Below are positions 1 to 7,752 of a DNA stretch of 43,814 nt, in pieces (positions within the stretch are counted from its first letter, which is position 1; every line of letters begins with the position of its first letter). Origin of the DNA: Lachnospiraceae bacterium UBA1721 (lineage in GTDB: Bacteria; Bacillota; Clostridia; Lachnospirales; Lachnospiraceae); assembly GCA_002317155.1 (NCBI GenBank), contig DCIR01000036.1, positions 46,648 through 90,461 of the forward strand, read 5' to 3'. Below the pieces are notes generated by a model, which saw only the letters and a program-made list of their open reading frames with translations, was not told the origin of the DNA and ran no database searches. The position numbers were made by a program, and so were the translations under genes.

Positions 1-114
1 GTTCTCATAGGTCTGATCACAAATCGAATGAACGCATCTGGGCAGATACGGTATTATATTGTACACAGGCACAATCACGCTTATCAGTGGTTTGCCGTTA
101 TTACTGTCTGCCAT
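1..114 (-). CDS. Glycosyltransferase family 2, N-terminal fragment cut by the window edge
   Basis: The first 38 codons of a minus-strand gene run off the left edge. The translation begins MADSNNGKPLISVIVPVYN and continues with IIPYLPRCVHSICDQTYEN. This is the classic start of a GT-A fold family 2 glycosyltransferase: the first beta strand SVIVPVYN, then the YLPRCV-S-I--QTYEN helix. The ATG at 114 is preceded by AAGGG overlapping the stop codon of the GT4 gene 12 nt upstream, so it is the next gene of the same polysaccharide operon. The catalytic DXD lies outside the window, so the sugar and linkage cannot be judged. Assignment to GT2 is firm; the rest is unseen. Confidence 0.85.
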   Translation of the reverse strand, partial: MADSNNGKPLISVIVPVYNIIPYLPRCVHSICDQTYEN

Positions 115-126
115 AACACAATCCCT

Positions 127-1374
127 TTACGCAAAATTCTTAGGAACACAGATTTCAACGCGTCCGAACAGTTCATCCCTTATTCGAGACTCAGGCTTAG
201 GGTATTCCCTCATACACGGCGCATGTCTGTTGGGCATTCTCTTTGCCAGATCAAAATTCTCACCGTGGATTTTTTCATAAATTAATCCCATCAGACTTGC
301 AGCAGCATTTGTCGGATTCCATACGTTAACCATTGTGTCATACGCATTTCGTCCAATGGATTCTCTGAGTTCAGGATGATTAATCATATCCATCACATCA
401 CTGAAAAGTTCCTCGCGGCTATTGTCATCATAGGCACAGCCATTTACACCATCTTCAATCAAGTATGGAACAGCACCTATCATATGATCCGCAATCACAG
501 CACATCCACTGTTCATCGCTTCGTTCGCCACTGCTCCCCAGCCTTCATTTCTATCACTGGTAAACAGCAAAATATCCGCTTTTTTCATATGCTCTCTTAC
601 TTCTTCAGGCTTCATAAAGCCTAAGAGATTAACTCTGTCCGCGAGCTCATATTTTTCGTATAAAGATCTGACGTTTTCTTCCTGCGGGCCATTACCGATT
701 ATATCCATGTGGAATGCAATGTTCTTATCTTTTAAGAATCTCGCAACCTCCACTGCCAGTTCCGGATGTTTCCAGTCCAAAAATCTTCCGGCCCATAAAA
801 TGTAAGGGATTCTTTCGCCGTTTTCTTCATACCCCTTATTCGCCATAAGTTCATCTATGTCATATTCATACACAGCAGGGAAATATCCCCACTGATACAT
901 TTTATTTTTATAGGACTTAAACTTACCAAAATCCGAAGCAACGTAAGCTCCTGAGCATAGCAGATACACAGGCTTATCATTATGTCTGGTGTGATCATGG
1001 TATTTCTTCTTCAATCCTCTTGGAGAAATCCACTTCCACTGTGCTTCCTTATATACTCTTTCGCTGTACCGAAATGTAAGTTTACCCGCCTCCAGCCTGG
1101 GCTGAATGTAGCTTTCATCCTCACAGCCTCCAAAAATGACTACCTCGCTGTCAAGAATAAGCTCTCTACATGCTTTGTTACTCTTCTCATCAGCAAACGC
1201 CAGTCTAACGAAGGTGGGAATATCTTCTCCCCAACCCATTTTTATTCTGTCCTGTTCAATCTGTTCAGTCTGAATAAAAACAAATTCATTATCCTCTCCG
1301 CACAGCTTAATCATTTCTTCGCAAAAAGGAATCTGATGATGATTTATGTAATTTGATACAAATGTTATCCTCAT
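127..1374 (-). CDS. GT4-family glycosyltransferase
   Basis: A 415-residue cytoplasmic glycosyltransferase of GT-B fold. The C-terminal half carries the GT4 donor-binding region: an ILWAGRFLDWKHPELAVEVA strand-helix, VNLLGF, ADILLFTSDRNEGWGAVANE and then GCAVIADHMIGAVPYLIEDG. The Glu of GWGAVANEAM corresponds to the EX7E motif that contacts the nucleotide-sugar. The N-terminal acceptor half starts MRITFVSNYINHHQIPF. It lies 24 nt after the preceding GT gene and 12 nt before the next, so it is part of the exopolysaccharide operon and probably adds one sugar to the lipid-linked repeat unit. Donor and acceptor cannot be read from sequence. Confidence 0.88.
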   Translation of the reverse strand: MRITFVSNYINHHQIPFCEEMIKLCGEDNEFVFIQTEQIEQDRIKMGWGEDIPTFVRLAFADEKSNKACRELILDSEVVIFGGCEDESYIQPRLEAGKLTFRYSERVYKEAQWKWISPRGLKKKYHDHTRHNDKPVYLLCSGAYVASDFGKFKSYKNKMYQWGYFPAVYEYDIDELMANKGYEENGERIPYILWAGRFLDWKHPELAVEVARFLKDKNIAFHMDIIGNGPQEENVRSLYEKYELADRVNLLGFMKPEEVREHMKKADILLFTSDRNEGWGAVANEAMNSGCAVIADHMIGAVPYLIEDGVNGCAYDDNSREELFSDVMDMINHPELRESIGRNAYDTMVNVWNPTNAAASLMGLIYEKIHGENFDLAKRMPNRHAPCMREYPKPESRIRDELFGRVEICVPKNFA

Positions 1375-1398
1375 ATCTTTTGCATTCTCTGTTCAGGC

Positions 1399-2769
1399 TT
1401 AGCCCTTCATCATTTCAGAGTATATATCAATCATTCCCCGGGCATTTTTCTCAGGGTCATGATTTCTGTGTGCATGCTCACACGCACTGTTACGTCTGAT
1501 GTCTATATCATCTGCATTCCATCTTTCGAGCAATGCATTTTTAAGCGCATCCGCAACCTCCTGCAGGCTGTCATCCGGCTCGTTGCGGTATGAATATCCA
1601 TCTGCCCCGGTCTCAAATACCGAAGTGATTCCTCCAACCTCTGCCGTAACTATCGGCACCTTCAGAATCATTGCTTCCCCAAGTGAATTGGGTGAATTTT
1701 CACATTCGGAACAGCATACATATGTATCACATTTTAAGTACTGCTCCTTCATCTGTTCTGCCGACAGTCTTCCGAGTATATGCACTCTGTCGGACACTCC
1801 GTATTCATCCATCAACTGACGAAGATATTTGCCGTATGATGATATCTTGATTTTTTTCTTAAGTGAGTCAACATCTACTATCGACTGCCCCGCAACATAT
1901 ATCTGAATATCACCGATACCATTATCTTTACTATTGGCAAGAATATCCCCAACTGCCATCAGAAGAAAATGGAATCCCTTAAGCGGATAATCTGCCTGGC
2001 TGACGAAAATTCTGTATTTTTCAGCGTTCTCAGCCTTCCACTCACCACTATAGAAATCCTTTCGGAGAGTCTCTCCCGCATAGTGATATGTTGCTGTTTC
2101 ATTCCAAGCATTTGCAAGCGACTTATCAAAAGCAGTCCTTCCGGCAATATGACCTGCCAGTCTGACTGCTGCCCGTTCATTATCTCCCCTCGCAGTATAT
2201 TTACCTTTCTGCTCAAGTATTGAATCCTTCTTAAGAAAATCTCTGAAGGTATGTCGTTTTACGATATTTTCCGGTAAATGCGAGGTATATCTTTCGGCAT
2301 AAACCGTACACGGTCCCTGTATTCCGATAAGCATTTTCTTAGGATTGTTCCATACCTTTGCCGCTGCCAAGGTATGCGGGAACTCTGTTCCGAATGAATG
2401 AACTATATCCGGCTTGGCAATATCGATTATGCCTCTGAAACACTCTTCAAGCTTCGCATCATAGACACTCTCATGCGCTGTATCTTCATAAAATCCGTAG
2501 TACTCAACCGTCAAATCAGGATATTCCTGCAGTTTGGCGGTTCCTGATATAAATCCTCTGCTGTCTGCATTTTCTGATGCATCTATCACAGCCTTAGACA
2601 CCGGAAAAGCAAATGCTATGTCAAAATCAGTCACATTTGACTCACTATGTTTTAACGCAAGCATGGCATCCAAAAGGCCCTTAACCCACCCCTCCTTGGG
2701 AATTGTGCCAAGCCCCATAGAAGCCGCAATTTCAGGAAGGATTAAGTTACATATCCATAAAACTTTCAT
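1399..2769 (-). CDS. GT4-family glycosyltransferase
   Basis: A 456-residue GT-B glycosyltransferase. It begins MKVLWICNLILPEIA with an N-terminal Rossmann-like strand. The GT4 signature is in the C-terminal third: VHILGRLSAEQMKEQY, a CDTYVCCSECENSPNSLGEA segment with the donor-binding Glu, and VPIVTAEVGGITSVFETGAD. No signal peptide or membrane segment is seen, so it acts at the cytoplasmic face. It follows the priming transferase after 9 nt with an AAGGTG ribosome site, which fits a second-sugar enzyme of the repeat-unit pathway. Function order within the pathway is inferred from gene order only. Confidence 0.88.
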   Translation of the reverse strand: MKVLWICNLILPEIAASMGLGTIPKEGWVKGLLDAMLALKHSESNVTDFDIAFAFPVSKAVIDASENADSRGFISGTAKLQEYPDLTVEYYGFYEDTAHESVYDAKLEECFRGIIDIAKPDIVHSFGTEFPHTLAAAKVWNNPKKMLIGIQGPCTVYAERYTSHLPENIVKRHTFRDFLKKDSILEQKGKYTARGDNERAAVRLAGHIAGRTAFDKSLANAWNETATYHYAGETLRKDFYSGEWKAENAEKYRIFVSQADYPLKGFHFLLMAVGDILANSKDNGIGDIQIYVAGQSIVDVDSLKKKIKISSYGKYLRQLMDEYGVSDRVHILGRLSAEQMKEQYLKCDTYVCCSECENSPNSLGEAMILKVPIVTAEVGGITSVFETGADGYSYRNEPDDSLQEVADALKNALLERWNADDIDIRRNSACEHAHRNHDPEKNARGMIDIYSEMMKG

Positions 2770-2778
2770 CTGCGCACC

Positions 2779-4404
2779 TTATTCCTTCTCAATTGTTTTG
2801 CCTTTTAGTGTATCTTCCGACTCTTCTACGGCAGTATCTTCTGCTTTCTGACCGTCCGCCACAGATTTTTCAGTATTTTTATCTACTGTCTTTTCTGTTG
2901 CCTTACTGCGCTGTCTCGTCTTGTCACGATCCGCTTCTGCTCTCATATCCTTGGAAATAACGCCATCTCCATCCTCATAAGCGTGTTCTTCCCTTGCAAT
3001 ATATAAATCTCGCATCGCTGTTGTCTGTCCTGGATCGACACCTTCGGTTGCCTCAGGGAGCAGCAGTATTTTCAATGTGAGAAGCATAAGCTTAAGATCG
3101 AGCAGTACTGAGTAATTCTCGATATAAGTAATATCCAGCTTCAGCTTATCATAAGGAGTAGTATTGTATTTTCCGTAAACTTGCGCATAACCCGCAAGTC
3201 CTGCCTTAACCTTTAAGCGGAAGGCAAACTCAGGCATCTCAGCCTGATACTGCTCAATAATCTCAGGGCGCTCCGGTCTAGGGCCTATAAATGACATATC
3301 TCCTGCCAGAATATTAAAAAGCTGCGGTAACTCGTCAATTCTAACCTTACGGATGAACTTACCCACCGGAGTAACTCTGTTATCGCCTACATAGTAAAGT
3401 CTCACTCCATCTTTTTCCGCATCCACTCTCATAGAACGAAACTTGATGATGTTAAACTTTTTACCGCCCCTGGTACAACGCACCTGCTTGTAGAACACAG
3501 GACCTTTATCGTATGCCTTAACGCAAATGGCTGTGATGATCATTATCGGTGAAGTTATAATAGTCAAAATAAGAGCACATACAATGTCGATCAGGCGCTT
3601 AAAAAATCTCTGCTCCATGGTCATACTGTATTCTCTTGTCAGCAAAATAGGGCTGTCGAATACATGAAGCTCCTCGGCCCCCATCATAATGACATCATTA
3701 ATCTTAGGCAAAACATAAAAACGAATCGAATTACCATAGCAATACTTCATCAGAGGCTTTCTGTCATTGTCCGAAATATCACCGAAAACAACTGCATTAC
3801 AGGTTCCGTCCTGATAATACTTTTTGATGATTTTACATAATTTCTGTGTACCTTCACCGACATGAACCTGCTCGGTAATAAGATACTTATCCAATCTTCT
3901 TTCGAACTTTCTCTTAAGCTCCTTCGGATCTCTGTCACCATAAATAAGCAACAGTCTGCGGGGCGGGAAAATATGTCTGTAGAAGAAATTAGCAGCACTA
4001 ATATAAAGAATTGCCACGATAATCTGCTGAATAAGCATGACAATAAAATATGTCGGATTCGTCAATTTTAATGACATTACAGACAACTCCGCGTAAATAA
4101 GGATATCCGCCATAATCGTACCAAAAACCTGCGAGAATATAATCTCTACATTCTTCAGATATCCAAGACGCATACCGCCATACATGTGTGAAAACATAAA
4201 AAGAATTACAAAATAAATTGCAATCTCAAGAACATGTCCCTTAAAGAAAAATCTCTGAAGATCCTGTACAATACTGAATCTGAAATGAAAATACCAATGA
4301 TAAGTAAAAACGCCGGTTTCAAGCAGAAGGCATAAAAGTACAAGCGACAAATTAATCAATCGCTTGAATCCTTCCATCTTCTGTAATCTATCCTGTGTTG
4401 TCAT
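2779..4404 (-). CDS. Priming sugar-phosphate transferase (undecaprenyl-phosphate sugar phosphotransferase type)
   Basis: A 541-residue polyprenyl-phosphate sugar-1-phosphate transferase that starts exopolysaccharide repeat units at the membrane. Membrane segments lie roughly at residues 15-35, 60-80, 90-112 and 118-140, followed by a Rossmann-like domain starting LLLIYGDRDP. The bacterial sugar transferase domain begins FKRLIDIVCALILTII and has the expected FYKQVRCTRGGKKFNIIKFRSMR, KVRIDELPQLFNILAGDMSF and IGPRPERPE motifs with acidic catalytic residues. An AGGAGG site 8 nt before the ATG supports the start. Unusual is a charged, low-complexity tail of about 70 residues after the domain (Lys/Glu/Asp/Thr-rich), not needed in the family. 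It is first gene of the minus-strand operon. Confidence 0.9.
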   Translation of the reverse strand: MTTQDRLQKMEGFKRLINLSLVLLCLLLETGVFTYHWYFHFRFSIVQDLQRFFFKGHVLEIAIYFVILFMFSHMYGGMRLGYLKNVEIIFSQVFGTIMADILIYAELSVMSLKLTNPTYFIVMLIQQIIVAILYISAANFFYRHIFPPRRLLLIYGDRDPKELKRKFERRLDKYLITEQVHVGEGTQKLCKIIKKYYQDGTCNAVVFGDISDNDRKPLMKYCYGNSIRFYVLPKINDVIMMGAEELHVFDSPILLTREYSMTMEQRFFKRLIDIVCALILTIITSPIMIITAICVKAYDKGPVFYKQVRCTRGGKKFNIIKFRSMRVDAEKDGVRLYYVGDNRVTPVGKFIRKVRIDELPQLFNILAGDMSFIGPRPERPEIIEQYQAEMPEFAFRLKVKAGLAGYAQVYGKYNTTPYDKLKLDITYIENYSVLLDLKLMLLTLKILLLPEATEGVDPGQTTAMRDLYIAREEHAYEDGDGVISKDMRAEADRDKTRQRSKATEKTVDKNTEKSVADGQKAEDTAVEESEDTLKGKTIEKE

Positions 4405-4417
4405 TACATTAACCTCC

Positions 4418-4433
4418 TATAGGCATGCCTATA
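4418..4433 (-). promoter_or_regulatory. Perfect 16-bp palindrome in the leader of the priming-transferase operon
   Basis: TATAGGCATGCCTATA is a perfect palindrome. It lies between the predicted promoter and the AGGAGG ribosome site of the sugar transferase gene and touches that site. It could be a repressor operator or an RNA hairpin that limits ribosome access. No known regulator is assigned. Confidence 0.5.
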
Positions 4434-4441
4434 CATTGTCA

Positions 4442-4470
4442 ATTTTACCATATTATCCGCGCATTTTCCA
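4442..4470 (-). promoter_or_regulatory. Predicted extended -10 promoter for the minus-strand polysaccharide operon
   Basis: On the minus strand a -35 of TGGAAA and a -10 of TAAAAT are 17 nt apart, and TGG directly precedes the -10, giving an extended -10 element. Start of transcription would fall near 4436, leaving a leader of about 32 nt that includes the 16-bp palindrome and the AGGAGG site. Sequence match only. Confidence 0.45.
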
Positions 4471-4480
4471 TTTATGCTTT

Positions 4481-4533
4481 CTTAAGGTTTCTTAAAGGTT
4501 ACAGGCCTTTATTCTTAACAACACTTAAGAAAC
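4481..4533. promoter_or_regulatory. Array of four CTTAA boxes in two pairs, between divergent promoters
   Basis: CTTAA occurs at 4481, 4491, 4514 and 4524, so two pairs each with a 10-bp period and pair starts 33 bp apart. This spacing is typical of tandem sites for dimeric OmpR/PhoB-family response regulators. The array is centred near 4507, close to the midpoint of the two predicted transcription starts (about 4436 and 4575), so it sits at roughly -45 to -95 of both. The regulator is not in this window. Confidence 0.5.
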
Positions 4534-4539
4534 TTCATC

Positions 4540-4568
4540 TGTAAATAAGCATCGAAAAATGCTATAAT
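4540..4568 (+). promoter_or_regulatory. Predicted promoter for the plus-strand glycosyltransferase operon
   Basis: A perfect TATAAT -10 lies at 4563-4568 with a weak -35, TGTAAA, 17 nt upstream. Transcription would start near 4575, 25 nt before the ATG at 4600, and include the AGGAG ribosome site. The weak -35 would fit a promoter needing an activator bound at the upstream CTTAA boxes. Confidence 0.55.
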
Positions 4569-4599
4569 GTTACATATTATGTTTAGGAGTCGGTTGCAG

Positions 4600-5544
4600 A
4601 TGGAAAACCATAGTATTCTTACTGTTGTTGTTCCCTGTTATAACGAGCAGGAAAGTGTTCCCCTGTTTTACAGAGAACTCGTAAAATTGAATACTTTTTT
4701 TGAAGACAACTCCCTCGAGCTTGAACTTTTGTTTATCGATGATGGTTCAAAAGACGGTACCGTTTCAGCTATCCGTGAGCTGAAAAACATCGATTCCAGA
4801 GTTCATCTTGTTTCGTTTTCAAGAAATTTCGGAAAAGAAGCTGCTATGTATGCCGGTCTCCAGAACGCACACGGTGATTATGTAGTATTTATGGATGCCG
4901 ACCTGCAGGATCCGCCGAGTCTATTGCCTGAAATGTATCAAGGCATACTCGAGGGATATGATTCAGTGGCAACAAGACGAGTTTCAAGGAAGGGCGAACC
5001 TCCCATCAGAAGCTTCTTTGCTCGCATGTTTTACAGACTAATGCGCAAGATCTCCAAAACCGAAATGATGGATGGTGCCAGAGATTACAGACTTATGACT
5101 CGTCAGATGGTTGATGCAATCCTTGAAATGGGTGAATACAACCGTTTCACCAAGGGAATCTTTGGCTGGGTCGGATTTAATACAAAATGGCTTGAATATG
5201 AGAATATCGAGCGTGTCGCCGGCGAAACCAAGTGGAGCTTCTGGAAACTGTTTGTATACTCCATCGAAGGTATCGTTGCATTTTCTACCGCTCCTCTCAC
5301 CTTTATATCTGTGTTGGGTGTTGTTTTCTGCTTCCTCGCTTTCTTTATGATTATCTTTACAATCGTACGAAAGCTGATATTCGGAGACCCTGTTTCAGGA
5401 TGGCCCAGTCTTGTATGTATCATCCTTTTTCTGAGCGGTGTTCAGTTCTTCTGCACCGGCATATTGGGTCAGTACATTGCCAAGACATACATGGAAGTAA
5501 AAAAACGTCCCATTTATATTAAAAACGAGAAAAACTGTTTCTGA
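4600..5544 (+). CDS. Polyprenyl-phosphate glycosyltransferase (DPM1/GtrB-like GT2)
   Basis: A 314-residue GT2 enzyme that likely transfers a sugar from a nucleotide donor to undecaprenyl phosphate at the membrane. The N-terminal GT-A domain has LTVVVPCYNEQESVP, an FIDDGSKDGT nucleotide-binding strand and the metal-binding VFMDADLQDPPSLLPEM. Two C-terminal transmembrane helices (about residues 230-260 and 270-295) are typical of the GtrB/ArnC/YfdH group. An in-frame ATG exists at 4567, but AGGAG lies 10 nt before 4600 and a TATAAT overlaps the upstream ATG, so 4600 is chosen. It overlaps the next gene by one base, indicating translational coupling with the membrane partner. Confidence 0.9.
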   Translation: MENHSILTVVVPCYNEQESVPLFYRELVKLNTFFEDNSLELELLFIDDGSKDGTVSAIRELKNIDSRVHLVSFSRNFGKEAAMYAGLQNAHGDYVVFMDADLQDPPSLLPEMYQGILEGYDSVATRRVSRKGEPPIRSFFARMFYRLMRKISKTEMMDGARDYRLMTRQMVDAILEMGEYNRFTKGIFGWVGFNTKWLEYENIERVAGETKWSFWKLFVYSIEGIVAFSTAPLTFISVLGVVFCFLAFFMIIFTIVRKLIFGDPVSGWPSLVCIILFLSGVQFFCTGILGQYIAKTYMEVKKRPIYIKNEKNCF

Positions 5545-6680
5545 TGAATATCTTACTATTGATTTTATCCTTGATTATTTGCCCGTCATTAATAGGCTGT
5601 GGCATCGTCAAGACATATATGTTAATAAAATCTAAAATACAAAAAGCAGGCTCTCCGGAACGAGAGTCTGCTTTCTGTCGTTTATCGGTTTATCTCCCCA
5701 CAGGTGCCATAATCATTCTTGCACTGGCAGGTGCGATTAATCTCCTCGCAGTTTTCACTAATATGACAATCAGTAAAAGCGGCATGATTTTTGGTATTTG
5801 TGTATTGATTCTTACCTTGATTTCAGCGGTCTGTTCAGTTTTAATCGCCATAAGCAGCAATACAAAAATAGGTGGCAGCTCTAAAATAGATAATAGTTCA
5901 AAAATAAATGACCGTTCAAAAATAAGTAATAGCTCAAAAATTTCATCACATAAAAATAACTCACAAATAAAATCCAACCATCTGGGAACAAAAGAGAAAG
6001 TCTTGCTTGTATTGTCTCTTTTTGCAGCAATTGCACAGATTGTCATAATCGCTGTGGGTAAAAATATGACCTATTACGGTGATCAGACACTTGAAACAGT
6101 CGTATCCTTTGTAAGCACGGATCATATCTATTCTGTTGATCCTCTTACCGGACTTCAGTATCTTAATGACTATCCCTTCAGACTGGCGTTGCAGTGTCTG
6201 CCCTTTTTCTACTCAGTTCTTTCCAGAATTTTTAATATCACACCCTTAGTTTTGACATGGCACATCATGCCTGTTTTTTGGCTCATATGTGGCTATTGCA
6301 CCATCATAAGAATCTCTGATTCAATTTTCAAAAAAGCGTCTCTGAAAATACTTATGTTTTTATGTTTTGAATTTCTGCTTTGGTGTAATGACGCCGCCTC
6401 AGGAGCAACAGGCTTCAATATTTTTCATGCAGGCTATAATTCAGTTGTAGTATTAGAGCTTTTGCTCGTCTATTGGACACTGGGCACTTTATTCAGTCAT
6501 AATACATACGCCACAATACTTGCAATAGCTGTAGAACCGTTAGTTGCTTCAACCCGTTTCGGATTAGGAGCATGCTTTTTCATCACTATCGTTTTCATAA
6601 TCATTTCCAAAATCCCTGCCGCAAAGCGCCTGATTGCTTCGGCCGACGGAAGAACAGGAGGCGAAGATGGAAAAGCTTAA
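5544..6680 (+). CDS. Polytopic membrane protein, possible N-terminal half of a glycosyltransferase-like integral protein
   Basis: A 378-residue membrane protein of unknown function. Helices are visible near residues 2-25, 45-70, 78-102, 152-172 and several between 210 and 365. A Ser/Lys/Ile repeat region lies at residues 110-133, in a soluble loop. After it comes KNMTYYGDQTLETVVSFVST, which resembles the extracytoplasmic acceptor loop in GT-C-like and DUF6077-like envelope proteins; this is a similarity by eye only. It starts in the stop codon of the polyprenyl-phosphate GT gene, and in many bacteria such GTs partner a membrane transferase that uses the lipid-linked sugar. The next gene overlaps it by 14 nt and may encode the other half. 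Confidence 0.7.
   Translation: MNILLLILSLIICPSLIGCGIVKTYMLIKSKIQKAGSPERESAFCRLSVYLPTGAIIILALAGAINLLAVFTNMTISKSGMIFGICVLILTLISAVCSVLIAISSNTKIGGSSKIDNSSKINDRSKISNSSKISSHKNNSQIKSNHLGTKEKVLLVLSLFAAIAQIVIIAVGKNMTYYGDQTLETVVSFVSTDHIYSVDPLTGLQYLNDYPFRLALQCLPFFYSVLSRIFNITPLVLTWHIMPVFWLICGYCTIIRISDSIFKKASLKILMFLCFEFLLWCNDAASGATGFNIFHAGYNSVVVLELLLVYWTLGTLFSHNTYATILAIAVEPLVASTRFGLGACFFITIVFIIISKIPAAKRLIASADGRTGGEDGKA
5871..5942 (+). repeat. Four tandem 18-bp units encoding a Ser-Lys-Ile hexapeptide
   Basis: Units start at 5871, 5889, 5907 and 5925 and remain in frame. They encode GGSSKI, DNSSKI, NDRSKI and SNSSKI inside the membrane protein at 5544-6680. The conserved core of each unit is TCAAAAATA or TCTAAAATA. 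In-frame length changes are expected here between strains. Confidence 0.85.
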
Positions 6681-7677
6681 TTACATGGTTTACTGCTGGT
6701 CTCAGTATATTCGTTCCAACAGAATCGTAGGAGTATACCTGATTGCCCTTGCTTTAGCATTTGTTCTTTTCTACGCTTACGCAGCGCACTCAAACGTTAA
6801 TCTTTTTAGCAAGGTACGCGAGCTTATTAATACCGAATGCTCTTTTAAGAATATAAGTCGACTTTTCTTATGCTGCATACCTATTGCAGTTTTACTTATT
6901 GTGCCATTCACAGCACTCGCACTGACTGAATTCCAAACCGTTTTTTATCCATACAGTGCGTTGTGGACTCTGGCAATGATACTGCCTGTAACAGCAATTA
7001 CTATCACCCTGCTGATTACAGCGCTGATAAAAAATAACAAAAAAAATATCAGCATTACCTCTGTAATACTGATTCTTATATTTTTACTTATGTGCGGAAG
7101 CATGGGAAAATCCAACGACAAGCTCACCAGCTTCTCTACCGTCAAACACCAGGTATCTTACGAAGAGAGTACCCCCTTGCTCGAAGAACTGGAAGCATAT
7201 GCATCATCTGATAAATATTCAGGAAGCATTACAGTACTGGCGCCTCCCAATATCACCACCTATGTCCACATGTATTCCGGCAATATAAAAACTCTGTACG
7301 GCAAGGACATGTGGGACGACTCCATGAAGCCTTATACATACAACGAATATCCTGAAGAATACTGTAATCTATACACCTGGATAAACTGCATCGAGGTGTA
7401 CGGTTCATTCTATGACATTGACTTCGCCACTCCTAAATATTCGTCAGATATTGATTATGATCATATGGAAACAATGATTGAAAAGGACGAAGCAATCGGA
7501 GGCGCATCCTATATCCAGTTGGCACAAGAGTTAGGAATAAACATCATTGTTGTGTTTAAGGATTCTGAATGCTTTGATACTGAAGCATTCAATCATCTCG
7601 TATCCACTCTTAACCTCAAGCAGGATTACATTCCTCTTGACGATACTTCAGGTTATATTCTTCTATTTACTGAATAA
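6667..7677 (+). CDS. Membrane protein with C-terminal soluble domain, possible second half of the preceding protein
   Basis: A 336-residue protein of unknown function. Four or so hydrophobic segments occupy residues 18-40, 62-85, 95-125 and 130-147 (the last ISITSVILILIFLLMCG), followed by a soluble domain of about 180 residues, expected outside the membrane, rich in Tyr/Trp/Asp and ending YILLFTE. The start at 6667 is supported by AGGAGG ending 5 nt upstream; a longer in-frame reading from a TTG at 6634 is less likely. It overlaps the previous gene by 14 nt. The many-helix front plus soluble tail architecture of the two together resembles a single large envelope sugar transferase, so a split gene is possible. 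Confidence 0.7.
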   Translation: MEKLNYMVYCWSQYIRSNRIVGVYLIALALAFVLFYAYAAHSNVNLFSKVRELINTECSFKNISRLFLCCIPIAVLLIVPFTALALTEFQTVFYPYSALWTLAMILPVTAITITLLITALIKNNKKNISITSVILILIFLLMCGSMGKSNDKLTSFSTVKHQVSYEESTPLLEELEAYASSDKYSGSITVLAPPNITTYVHMYSGNIKTLYGKDMWDDSMKPYTYNEYPEEYCNLYTWINCIEVYGSFYDIDFATPKYSSDIDYDHMETMIEKDEAIGGASYIQLAQELGINIIVVFKDSECFDTEAFNHLVSTLNLKQDYIPLDDTSGYILLFTE

Positions 7678-7752
7678 CTATATATCCGCAAAATTTATAA
7701 CAAAAACACCGGCATATTAATTATTAATACATAACTTCATAGCATCACTATG

